Program-made: the position numbers and the translations under genes
Origin: Chlamydiae bacterium RIFCSPHIGHO2_12_FULL_27_8
GTDB taxonomy: Bacteria > Chlamydiota > Chlamydiia > Chlamydiales > SM23-39
Length of the DNA stretch: 10,966 bases
Direction: 5' to 3'
Assembly (NCBI GenBank): GCA_001796155.1
Contig: MGLU01000004.1
Span: 1-10,966 of the forward strand
Notes under the pieces: generated by a model
Seen by the model: only the letters and a program-made list of their open reading frames with translations
The model's database searches: none
What the model was told of the DNA's origin: nothing
Part shown: positions 1-7,056 of the stretch, piece after piece
Layout: every line of letters starts with the position of its first letter
Position numbering within the stretch: position 1 is the stretch's first letter

Positions 1-2
1 TG

Positions 3-2630
3 ACCGGGGCAGATTTTACATGTTACCCTGCATCGAGTATGAATGAAAAAGATTTTTTTAATCTTTTTGAAGTTTATATAGATGCAGTTTTTTATCCTAT
101 AATTGACAAAAAAAATTTTATGCAGGAAGGCCATAGGCTGGAATTTGCAATTCCAAATGATCCCGGCTCCCCTTTAATGTATAAAGGAGTTGTTTATAAT
201 GAGATGAAGGGTGCAAATTCTTCTATCGATAGTATAATTTTTCATAAAGTTATGGAACATCTTTTAGATGATTTAACTTATAAATATAATTCCGGAGGAG
301 ATACAGAAAACATACCAAAACTTACACATGAACAGTTAGTTGATTTCCATAAAAAATTTTATAATCAAAGCAATGCAATCTTTTTTTTATATGGAGATAT
401 CCCATTAGAGAAAGAACTCGATTTCATAGAAAAACATGCATTGGAAAATGCTAAAACATCAGAAAAAATAAAACCCTTAAATAAACAGAAAAGATTTCAA
501 AAAAGAAAAATCATTTCTGATAAATACCCGATAGAAGAAAATTCCTCTATTAAAGAAAAAGATATTTTATGTTTTGCATATCTAACAACTCCTATCGAAA
601 ATCAGTTGGATTTATATGCCCTTTTAGTTTTAGATAATATTTTAATGGGAACTGATGCATCAATTTTAAAAAGAGCTCTTTTAGAATCAAAATTATGTAA
701 ATCAATAGAATCTTTAATCGATCAAGAAATAAGTGAAATCCCATATTTTTTAATATGCAAAGATCTAAAAAAAGAAAATAAAGATAAAATTTTTAAAATT
801 ATCGAAGATACATTTGAAAATATTTTAAAAAATGGAATTTCAGAAAGCATTTTAGAAGCTTCACTACATCAGCTGGAATTTTCAAGAACTGAAATATCAA
901 ATGATCAAGCGCCATATGGCCTTACACTCTTTTTTAGATCTGCTCTTTTAAAACAGCATGGAGTAGAAACTGAAAATGCCTTAGTAATTCATACTCTCTT
1001 TGAAAAGCTTAGAAAAGCATTCAAAGATAAAACATTTTTAGAGAATTTCATAAACAAATATTTTTTAAAAAACAGTCATATGGTTACATTAATTTTAGAG
1101 CCTGACACAAATTTAATAAAAAAAGAAACAGTTAACGAGATAGAAAATCTTCAAAAGATTAAACATTCCTTAGATAAAAACCAAATTGAAAATTTAATAA
1201 AACAAGCTAAAGAGCTAGATGAATATCAAAAATCTCTAGCTAATATGTCCTTTAAATGTCTTCCAAAACTAGTGATAGAAGATATTCCTAAAAAAATACA
1301 AAAATTTCCTTTAGAAAAATTTTCTTATAAAAATTTTGATATTTTTTATCATGACGCATTTACAAATGACATTATTTATTTTGATTTAGTTTTTGATATT
1401 CCGAAATTAGAAGATGAAGAGTTTTTACTTTTACCTCTTTTTACCCATATTTTAACTGAAATTGGAACAAAAAAAATAAATTTTTCAAAAAATTTAGAGA
1501 GAATTGAAGCTTTTACAGGCGGAATCCATGCATATTCTACAATGAATGTACAAGTTGAAAATCCAAATGATTTTTCTCCTTCGGTTGTAATCAAGACTAA
1601 ATGTTTAAAAAGAAATGCAAAAAAGACTTTAGAAATTTTAAAAGATATGATTTTAGATTCTGATTTTAATGATTTTCATAGAATCAAAGAAATTATTCTC
1701 CAGGAATATAGCAATCTTGAAAGTTCGTTTATTGATCACTGCATGAAATATTCTACTATATTATCTCATAACAATATTTCTATACCTTCATATATTAATT
1801 CTAAAATTGGAGGTTATAATCATTTTAAATTTTTAAAAAAATTGTGCGAACAATTAAATGAAAAAACAAATTATTTAACTGAAAATTTTAAAAATTTATT
1901 TAATAAAATTTTTATATTCAACAGATTTGATTTAGTAGTTACATGCTCTAAAGACAATTTGAAAGAAATTGAAAAAAACAACTTTTTCAAACTTTTAGAA
2001 AATGATTATAAAACGAAAGAGAAGATTGATAAAAATATAAAAATTCAAAAGATACTCTCTAGTGCAATTTTTATTGCAGCCCCGGTTGCATTTAATGCTT
2101 CTTCATACAGAGTTCCTTCAATATTGGATGATCATTCATCTAATTTATTAATATCTTCAAAGTTGTTTGAAAATGTTTTTTTACATACTCAAATTAGAGA
2201 AATTGGCGGAGCATATGGTGCTAAATCAAACTATAACCCGATAAATGGAGTTTTTACATTTACAAGTTATAGAGATCCTCATATAAAAAACAGTTTGGAA
2301 GTTTTTAAAAAATCAATAAAATTTATTTTAGATAAAAATTTTACTGATGAAGATTTATTTCAAGCAAAACTTGGAATAATTCAAAAAATAGATCTGCCTC
2401 TTTCCCCCGGCTCAAGAGGAGCTTTTGCATACTTTAATAAAAAAATTAAAAAAACAGATGAGATAGAGCAAAATTTTAGAAATAAATTACTTAAATTAAA
2501 TAAAGAAGATATTGCTGCATCATTAAAAGAGACGCTAGTGAAAGAAATTGATAGTGAAACATCTATATCATTTTGTTCAAAAGAAATATTTTTGAAGGAA
2601 AATCCAAATTTGGAAGTGATGGAAGAGTAG
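3..2630 (+). CDS. M16C zinc metallopeptidase, PreP/Cym1-like (5' end outside window)
   Basis: This is a presequence-protease/falcilysin-type M16 peptidase, which in this family degrades unfolded peptides inside a two-halved clamshell chamber. The frame is open to the left edge, and the codons before the ATG at 39 already encode family sequence (TGADFTCYPASS, then NEKDFFNL and DVAVF-like text), so that ATG is internal and the start lies outside. 875 residues are visible; relatives have about 970-1000, so about 100 are missing, including the HxxEH zinc motif. The distal zinc-ligand glutamate is present in the motif GVVYNEMKG (Glu codon 201-203, residue 67 of the visible part). An M16C-associated middle region occupies roughly residues 430-680. 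The C-terminal signature REIGGAYGA (Arg codon 2196-2198) matches the substrate-binding R/Y region of the inactive half. The cellular location cannot be judged without the N-terminus. The htrA gene follows after 53 bases. Family assignment is strong; the exact substrate is unknown. Confidence 0.92.
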   Translation, partial: TGADFTCYPASSMNEKDFFNLFEVYIDAVFYPIIDKKNFMQEGHRLEFAIPNDPGSPLMYKGVVYNEMKGANSSIDSIIFHKVMEHLLDDLTYKYNSGGDTENIPKLTHEQLVDFHKKFYNQSNAIFFLYGDIPLEKELDFIEKHALENAKTSEKIKPLNKQKRFQKRKIISDKYPIEENSSIKEKDILCFAYLTTPIENQLDLYALLVLDNILMGTDASILKRALLESKLCKSIESLIDQEISEIPYFLICKDLKKENKDKIFKIIEDTFENILKNGISESILEASLHQLEFSRTEISNDQAPYGLTLFFRSALLKQHGVETENALVIHTLFEKLRKAFKDKTFLENFINKYFLKNSHMVTLILEPDTNLIKKETVNEIENLQKIKHSLDKNQIENLIKQAKELDEYQKSLANMSFKCLPKLVIEDIPKKIQKFPLEKFSYKNFDIFYHDAFTNDIIYFDLVFDIPKLEDEEFLLLPLFTHILTEIGTKKINFSKNLERIEAFTGGIHAYSTMNVQVENPNDFSPSVVIKTKCLKRNAKKTLEILKDMILDSDFNDFHRIKEIILQEYSNLESSFIDHCMKYSTILSHNNISIPSYINSKIGGYNHFKFLKKLCEQLNEKTNYLTENFKNLFNKIFIFNRFDLVVTCSKDNLKEIEKNNFFKLLENDYKTKEKIDKNIKIQKILSSAIFIAAPVAFNASSYRVPSILDDHSSNLLISSKLFENVFLHTQIREIGGAYGAKSNYNPINGVFTFTSYRDPHIKNSLEVFKKSIKFILDKNFTDEDLFQAKLGIIQKIDLPLSPGSRGAFAYFNKKIKKTDEIEQNFRNKLLKLNKEDIAASLKETLVKEIDSETSISFCSKEIFLKENPNLEVMEE

Positions 2631-2658
2631 TTGCAATTTTATTTAACATAAATATAAT
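2631..2658 (+). promoter_or_regulatory. Putative sigma70-type promoter for htrA
   Basis: A TTGCAA box (2631-2636, four of six bases matching TTGACA) lies 16 bases before a perfect TATAAT (2653-2658). Transcription would begin near 2665, about 20 bases before the htrA ATG. It sits exactly in the only non-coding stretch between the M16 stop and htrA, which raises its credibility. In DNA this AT-rich, chance TATAAT matches are common, so this is a candidate only. Confidence 0.5.
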
Positions 2659-2673
2659 ATTTTTTAAAAAAAT

Positions 2674-2678
2674 AGGTG
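2674..2678 (+). promoter_or_regulatory. Shine-Dalgarno site that fixes the htrA start
   Basis: AGGTG lies 5 bases before the ATG at 2684. The same frame is open upstream to an ATG at 2573, inside the M16 gene, but that longer reading would put non-signal sequence ahead of the clear signal peptide. The Shine-Dalgarno match together with the signal peptide makes 2684 the start. Confidence 0.75.
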
Positions 2679-2683
2679 AAAGG

Positions 2684-4084
2684 ATGAAAAAAAAATACAA
2701 TTATTTAATTTTACTTATTAGTTTCATTGTTCCATTTTCAAGTTTTACTCAAGATACAAATTATCTAAAAGAGACTTCCAAAGCATTTTCAAATGTTGCT
2801 AAAAAGGCAATACCTGCTGTTGTTTTTATAAAAGCTGAATATGTATCTAAAGAGAATGAACTTGCCCAAGAAAATCCTTTTGAAATGTTTCAAGATGATT
2901 TTTTTAAAAAATTTTTTCAAAATCCATTTAACAATCAAGGTCCTAAAATGGCTGCGGGATCCGGGTGTATTGTTTCTAATGATGGTTATATATTAACAAA
3001 TAATCATATTGTAAAAGATTCCAATACATTAACTGTTATATTAAATAACGGGGAAGAATACCCTGCTAAAATAGTCGGCACTGATCCAAATACTGACTTG
3101 GCAGTAATTAAGATCGAAGTTAAAGATTTAGATTTTTTAGAATTTGCATCATCTGATGATGTGGAAATCGGAGAGTGGGCAATTGCTATCGGCGCACCTT
3201 TTCAGCTGCAGGCAACACTAACAGTTGGTGTTGTATCGGCAAAAGGCAGACAGAACCTAAAAATTACAAATTTTGAAGATTTTATTCAAACGGACGCTGC
3301 TATAAATCCAGGTAATTCCGGAGGTCCCCTATTAAATTTGGATGCAAAAATTATTGGTATAAATACTGCATTAATCACTCAAAGCGGCGGTTATATGGGT
3401 ATTGGCTTTGCAATACCCTCAAATATGGCACAAACTATTATGAAGGAGATTATTGACAATGGATCGATGAATAGAGGCCATTTGGGAATATCTCTTCAAG
3501 TTGTAGATAAAGAGATTGCTGAAGCTTTAGATTTGGACAGTACAAAAGCTGTTTTAATATCTGAAGTGATAAAAGATTCGGCAGCAGATAAAGCCGGACT
3601 AAAACAGGGCGATGTAATTATTGAATACAACAATAAAAAAATCTCTACTTTAGCAACATTTAGAAATGAAATATCCATGATGGCTCCTGATAAAGTTGTA
3701 AAACTTGTCATTTTAAGAGACGGCAAAAAAATGACATTTAACGTTAAGCTTGAAAAGTTAAATGAACCTTCTATTTTAGCAACTACTGCAATAGATTTAG
3801 GTCTTGAAGTTGGCGAAATAAAAGATATTGATCCTCAGCTTTTAAGAAAGCATCAATTTTCAGACAATCTTCAAGGAGTTGTAATAACTACTATCAAGTT
3901 TAATTCAATTGCACAAAGAGTAGGTTTAAAGCCCGGCATGGTTATACAGCAAATTAATAATAATGCAATCAGAAATATATCTGATTTTAATGATGCACTA
4001 AACAAAATTGATAAGAAAAAAAGCATTTTGATGCTTATAAAATATCAAAACACACAAAGATATTTTACAATAAAACTTAAATAA
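2684..4084 (+). CDS. htrA: HtrA/DegP-family periplasmic serine protease with two PDZ domains
   Basis: This is an envelope quality-control protease/chaperone of the Do family, which cleaves misfolded exported proteins. The 466-residue product starts with a signal peptide: a Lys-rich N-region (MKKKYNY), a hydrophobic core at about residues 8-18, and a likely cut around residues 20-23. No lipobox cysteine is present. The trypsin-like domain spans about 35-260 with the complete triad: His108 in TNNHIV, Asp138 in NTDLAVIK, and Ser212 in GNSGGPL. PDZ1 covers about 264-355 (opening GHLGIS, with the AGLKQGDVI ligand-loop region) and PDZ2 about 365-462 (VGLKPGMVI). Two PDZ domains and no retained membrane anchor fit DegP/DegQ rather than DegS. 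A Phe/Gln/Asn-rich segment at about 62-88 matches the LA-loop region that gates the active site in DegP. It follows the M16 gene by 53 bases and converges with the M50 protease gene. An own promoter is plausible. The family is certain; the DegP versus DegQ label is not. Confidence 0.97.
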   Translation: MKKKYNYLILLISFIVPFSSFTQDTNYLKETSKAFSNVAKKAIPAVVFIKAEYVSKENELAQENPFEMFQDDFFKKFFQNPFNNQGPKMAAGSGCIVSNDGYILTNNHIVKDSNTLTVILNNGEEYPAKIVGTDPNTDLAVIKIEVKDLDFLEFASSDDVEIGEWAIAIGAPFQLQATLTVGVVSAKGRQNLKITNFEDFIQTDAAINPGNSGGPLLNLDAKIIGINTALITQSGGYMGIGFAIPSNMAQTIMKEIIDNGSMNRGHLGISLQVVDKEIAEALDLDSTKAVLISEVIKDSAADKAGLKQGDVIIEYNNKKISTLATFRNEISMMAPDKVVKLVILRDGKKMTFNVKLEKLNEPSILATTAIDLGLEVGEIKDIDPQLLRKHQFSDNLQGVVITTIKFNSIAQRVGLKPGMVIQQINNNAIRNISDFNDALNKIDKKKSILMLIKYQNTQRYFTIKLK

Positions 4085-4086
4085 GA

Positions 4087-4106
4087 GTAGGCCCGAAAGG
4101 GCTTAC
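4087..4106. terminator. Shared hairpin between convergent htrA and M50 protease genes
   Basis: An 8-bp stem closes on a four-base loop: GTAGGCCC, GAAA, GGGCTTAC, with one G-U pair in the plus-strand RNA. This is an unusually GC-rich patch for this DNA and carries a GNRA tetraloop on the plus strand. It starts just after the htrA stop and its right arm contains the M50 stop codon (4103-4105). On the minus strand it is followed by a T-rich run (TCTTATTTAAGTTTTA). On the plus strand the following tract is mixed A and T. It probably ends transcription of both genes, better in the minus direction. Confidence 0.7.
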
Positions 4107-5230
4107 CTTAAAAATTTTAAAAATTCATTTGAATTTTTAACTTTTTCGAAATATTTTTCGTTTAAAATCCCTTCTATATTCAAATTATTAAAATCGATAG
4201 CTGTTTTAAGCCATCCGCCTGCAGGCTTTGGTTTATTGATAGCTGCGAATGCACGTGCATTATAAAGAGCAATAAGCTGTGTGGGAACTAATTTGTAAGC
4301 TTCTGCTGATAATTTTACTACAATATTAAAATCTTCTATTTCATAAGCAGATTTATGTAAAACTACTATACCCTCATTTCTTAGTTTATCTTTTATTGCA
4401 ATCAAAAGATCATAAGCTTTTTTAAATTCTTTTTTTTCAAAATAAATAAAAGAAAGAACATGAGTTGCTTCTACAAATATCAGTCCTTTTTTTGTTTTAT
4501 TAATAATATCTTCTAAAAGTTTTTTTGATTCTTCAAAATTTTGTGAATTAAAAAACATTTCAGCTCTTTTGAGTTCATCTGTTAAAGATGTATTCTGATC
4601 ATCTTTGGACATATTTTTAGTTCTTCTAAAATTTTCAAGAGATTGAAAAGCGAAAAGAAAAAAAATAGCACCGATCAGATATTGACGATATAAGAATGAA
4701 ACAATTGCAATTATAGATGAAAAAATTGCACCAACAAGCAAAGAAAATTTAAAACCTCTGACCCCAAAAAATCCTTCTAAAGCTATTCTAAGCAGCTGAC
4801 CTCCATCTAAAGGTAAAATAGGAAGTAGATTTACGACTGCCCAAAATAGATTTGCTATTTGAAAAAGGGATATTAAAAGTAAAAGATTTGGATTTTTAAA
4901 AAAGTTAAGTTTTAGTAAAAATGCTGCAAATAAATAAATTAAAAAACCAAAAAAGGGTCCATTTAAAACAATAAGAAATTGTTTAAAATGATTTAAATTT
5001 TTACCTTGATAAGTTGTAACACCGCCCAATGCAACTAGTTGGATAACAGGCTTTTGTTTAAAGACTATAGCCATTAAAGCATGACCGAGTTCATGGAATA
5101 AAACTGAAACCAGGATAATTATTATCCAATAGAGGGTACCGATAAGACTTCCGCCCATAATAAAGCCTAATAATGCAGCAAAAACCCAGAAAAATGGATG
5201 AATAAATATTTGAAGTTTACCTATTTTCAT
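4103..5230 (-). CDS. Site-2-type M50 intramembrane metalloprotease with C-terminal TPR-like domain
   Basis: This is a polytopic membrane zinc protease of the SpoIVFB-like S2P group, which cleaves substrates within the bilayer. Of 375 residues, the first ~200 are membrane-embedded. They open with GKLQIFIHPFFW, typical of the group, carry the zinc motif HELGH at 46-50 (Glu47 catalytic) in a hydrophobic helix, an LGG turn at 68-70, and the second motif NLLPILPLDGG (Asn134, Asp142 as third ligand). Further hydrophobic segments lie at about 93-107, 115-133 and 163-196. No periplasmic PDZ domain interrupts the core, unlike RseP. After a Lys/Asp linker (about 203-216), residues 217-375 form paired helices with TPR character (AEMFFNSQNFEESKKLLEDI) where SpoIVFB has a CBS domain. 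The start is supported by AAAGGT 7 bases upstream. It converges with htrA and is divergent from ftsY. The substrate is unknown and no sigma or anti-sigma gene is adjacent. Confidence 0.93.
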   Translation of the reverse strand: MKIGKLQIFIHPFFWVFAALLGFIMGGSLIGTLYWIIIILVSVLFHELGHALMAIVFKQKPVIQLVALGGVTTYQGKNLNHFKQFLIVLNGPFFGFLIYLFAAFLLKLNFFKNPNLLLLISLFQIANLFWAVVNLLPILPLDGGQLLRIALEGFFGVRGFKFSLLVGAIFSSIIAIVSFLYRQYLIGAIFFLFAFQSLENFRRTKNMSKDDQNTSLTDELKRAEMFFNSQNFEESKKLLEDIINKTKKGLIFVEATHVLSFIYFEKKEFKKAYDLLIAIKDKLRNEGIVVLHKSAYEIEDFNIVVKLSAEAYKLVPTQLIALYNARAFAAINKPKPAGGWLKTAIDFNNLNIEGILNEKYFEKVKNSNEFLKFLR

Positions 5231-5237
5231 TTTTATT

Positions 5238-5243
5238 ACCTTT
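5238..5243 (-). promoter_or_regulatory. Shine-Dalgarno site for the M50 protease gene
   Basis: On the minus strand AAAGGT stands 7 bases before the ATG (complement of 5228-5230). It supports this start, which also puts the conserved HPFFW opening close to the N-terminus as in relatives. Confidence 0.65.
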
Positions 5244-5256
5244 AATTTTCTATATG

Positions 5257-5265
5257 TGATAGAAT
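5257..5265 (+). promoter_or_regulatory. Putative extended -10 promoter element for ftsY
   Basis: The divergent 62-base gap between the M50 gene and ftsY contains TGATAGAAT, a TGn-extended -10 with TAGAAT at 5260-5265 (five of six). I see no good -35 at normal spacing. A start near 5272 would give a leader of about 20 bases. Minus-strand boxes for the M50 gene in the same gap (for example TTGCTT at 5278-5283 with TATCAC at 5256-5261, 16 bases apart) are weaker. The gap must hold promoters for both genes unless one is read through from outside. Confidence 0.4.
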
Positions 5266-5292
5266 TTATTTCTAATCAAGCAAATTTTTGTT

Positions 5293-6204
5293 ATGTTTAA
5301 CTTTTTAAAATCAAAATTAAAAAAATTTACCGAATTTTTTAAAAAATTTTCAATTGGAAAAAAGATAAAATCTTTATTTTCGAAGCCTTTTGATGAAAAT
5401 TTATTTAATAACCTTGAAAAACTTTTTTATGAATCTGATCTTGGGATTTCAATTTCAACAGAACTTACTGAAAAATTAAAAAAAATTTTGAAAAAAGAAC
5501 CGAATTTAAAAATTGAAGATATTTTAAAAATTTTAAAAGAAGATTTAAAAAAATATACAGTTTCAATAGAAGAAAAGCCGCAAAACTCCCCTCACGTAAT
5601 AATGATAGTAGGAGTTAATGGAGGTGGAAAAACAACATCGATAGCAAAACTTGCAAATTTCTATAAAAACGATAAAAAAAAAGTTTTACTTATAGCTGCT
5701 GATACATATAGAGCTGCAGCTATAGATCAATTAGATATTTGGGCTAAAAAAATTGATGTAGAAATTGTTAAATCTTCTCAAGGGCACGATCCGTCGTCTG
5801 TTGTTTTTGATGGTCTCAATAAAGCTAAAGCTAAAAATTTTGATATAGTAATTATAGATACATCCGGAAGGCTTCACACGAAAACTGATCTTATGCAGGA
5901 GCTTAATAAAATAAAAAAAGTTTCAACAAAAGTTTTAGAAAGAGATATTGATGAAACAATTTTAATTATAGATGCTACGACAGGACAAAATGCATTAGAT
6001 CAGGCTAAAAACTTCAATAACTATACAAAAATTAGTTCTATATTTTTGACAAAATTAGATGGCTCGGCTAAAGGCGGAATTATCATTAATATACAAAAAG
6101 AGCTTCAAATTCCGATAAAATGGATTGGTCTTGGAGAAAAAATTGAAGATATTTCAATTTTTGATACAGAAAATTTCATTGATCAACTTTTATCTTTAGA
6201 TTAG
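5293..6204 (+). CDS. ftsY: Signal recognition particle receptor FtsY
   Basis: This is the membrane-associated SRP-type GTPase that docks Ffh-ribosome complexes at the translocon. The 303-residue protein has a four-helix N domain at about 33-95 and a complete G domain: P-loop GVNGGGKTT (107-115), the insertion-box/G2 motif DTYRAAA (137-143), DTSGRL (189-194), TKLDG (253-257) and GLGEKIED (279-286). The absence of an M domain and the DTYRAAA and GLGEK motifs separate it from Ffh. The acidic A domain of the E. coli protein is missing; instead the first ~30 residues are strongly basic and aromatic (MFNFLKSKLKKFTEFFKKF), a likely lipid-binding amphipathic helix. The usual DLxPF ending is DISIF here. 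The start has no clear Shine-Dalgarno site, but it places the basic helix correctly. It begins a same-strand run with the 269-residue gene and priA. Confidence 0.96.
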   Translation: MFNFLKSKLKKFTEFFKKFSIGKKIKSLFSKPFDENLFNNLEKLFYESDLGISISTELTEKLKKILKKEPNLKIEDILKILKEDLKKYTVSIEEKPQNSPHVIMIVGVNGGGKTTSIAKLANFYKNDKKKVLLIAADTYRAAAIDQLDIWAKKIDVEIVKSSQGHDPSSVVFDGLNKAKAKNFDIVIIDTSGRLHTKTDLMQELNKIKKVSTKVLERDIDETILIIDATTGQNALDQAKNFNNYTKISSIFLTKLDGSAKGGIIINIQKELQIPIKWIGLGEKIEDISIFDTENFIDQLLSLD

Positions 6205-6246
6205 CCCAATTTTTTGATATAACAATATTTAAATATAAAAAAAAGT

Positions 6247-7056
6247 ATGCTAGAACATAAAGAATTTTCAGAGACAATAGATGCACTGCAATTACTATTA
6301 AAAGATAGTGAAGAAAAGTATATTTTTACATCTTTTGATGATTTTTTAATTGAAGCAAAAACAAAAAAGAAACTTATTTTTGATCCTATTGTTAAAAAAA
6401 GTGATTATTTAGCACAGATTAAGTCAAAAAAAATTGATTTTTCAAATGCATCTACTCCAAAACTTGTAATTGAGACAAAACAGGAAGAAAAGCCTCCTCA
6501 AATATTAGAAAAAAAAGAAAATTTTAAAATCGAAAAAAAACCTTTTATAAACGATATTGAAGAAAATATGGATGATATTTTAAAAGTTTTTAAAAAAATT
6601 GATTCGGAATTTGAAGCAGTGGAGCCTTTAAATGACAAAGACGCAAAAAAAATATCAAAAAAATATGAACTCAAAAATTTAGTGTCTGAAATTGTTATTT
6701 TAGCATACAAGGAAAATGAACTTGAGTATAAATTTTTACAAAAAGTTGCACTTGCATTAGAAGTATATTTTTATAAAACTAAAGTTGTGTCAGCTTATAC
6801 AATTGAAAAAGACAATAAATGGGAAGATTTTTTAATTAAAGAAAAAATAAAACTTGTAATTTCATCAGATTATACAATATTTGAGCTTAAAAATTTAAAA
6901 AAGTATTTTTTAGAAAAACCCTCTCTTAATGAAAAATATATTAATAATATCCCCCTTCTTTTACTTCCTAGTATAAATCTATATTTAAAAGAACCTTCAT
7001 TAAAGAGTTTTTTATTTAAAACTTTAAAACAAAAAATAGATAGTTTAAATGAGTGA
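6247..7056 (+). CDS. Uncharacterised protein upstream of priA, possible UDG-like C-terminal fold
   Basis: I do not recognise this 269-residue protein with confidence. It has no signal peptide or membrane segment and is probably cytosolic. Residues 1-70 are charged and helical. Residues 72-105 are a Lys/Glu/Pro-rich linker (KQEEKPPQILEKKENFK), residues 105-145 are a charged helical stretch, and about 146-269 look like a compact alpha/beta domain. That domain has hydrophobic strands EIVILAY, TKVVSAY and IKLVISS, then IPLLLLPSINLYLKEPSLK. The order and the last element resemble family-4/5 uracil-DNA glycosylases, whose HPS motif is followed by a leucine-rich stretch, N/DP and a K-x3-W helix. Here the His is Leu and no catalytic Asp or Fe-S cysteines are seen, so enzyme activity is unlikely. 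It lies 42 bases after ftsY and overlaps priA by 8 bases, which hints at a role with PriA or DNA restart. No Shine-Dalgarno site is obvious before the ATG. The gene is certain, the fold speculative. Confidence 0.85.
   Translation: MLEHKEFSETIDALQLLLKDSEEKYIFTSFDDFLIEAKTKKKLIFDPIVKKSDYLAQIKSKKIDFSNASTPKLVIETKQEEKPPQILEKKENFKIEKKPFINDIEENMDDILKVFKKIDSEFEAVEPLNDKDAKKISKKYELKNLVSEIVILAYKENELEYKFLQKVALALEVYFYKTKVVSAYTIEKDNKWEDFLIKEKIKLVISSDYTIFELKNLKKYFLEKPSLNEKYINNIPLLLLPSINLYLKEPSLKSFLFKTLKQKIDSLNE

Noticed and set aside
39..41. ATG at 39 as the start of the M16 peptidase
   Set aside because: The frame stays open to the left edge and codes for conserved family sequence before this Met, so the gene begins outside the window.
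2573..2683. Upstream extension of the htrA frame to an ATG at 2573
   Set aside because: It lies within the end of the M16 gene, has no ribosome site, and would bury the clear signal peptide 37 residues into the protein.
2684..5230. A complete sigmaE-type regulated proteolysis system
   Set aside because: HtrA has two PDZ domains and no anchor, and no anti-sigma or sigma factor gene is present, so only the proteases can be claimed.
6214..6239. Possible promoter (TTGATA and TATAAA) before the 269-residue gene
   Set aside because: The spacing between boxes is only 14 bases, and such boxes arise often by chance in this A/T composition; read-through from ftsY is simpler.
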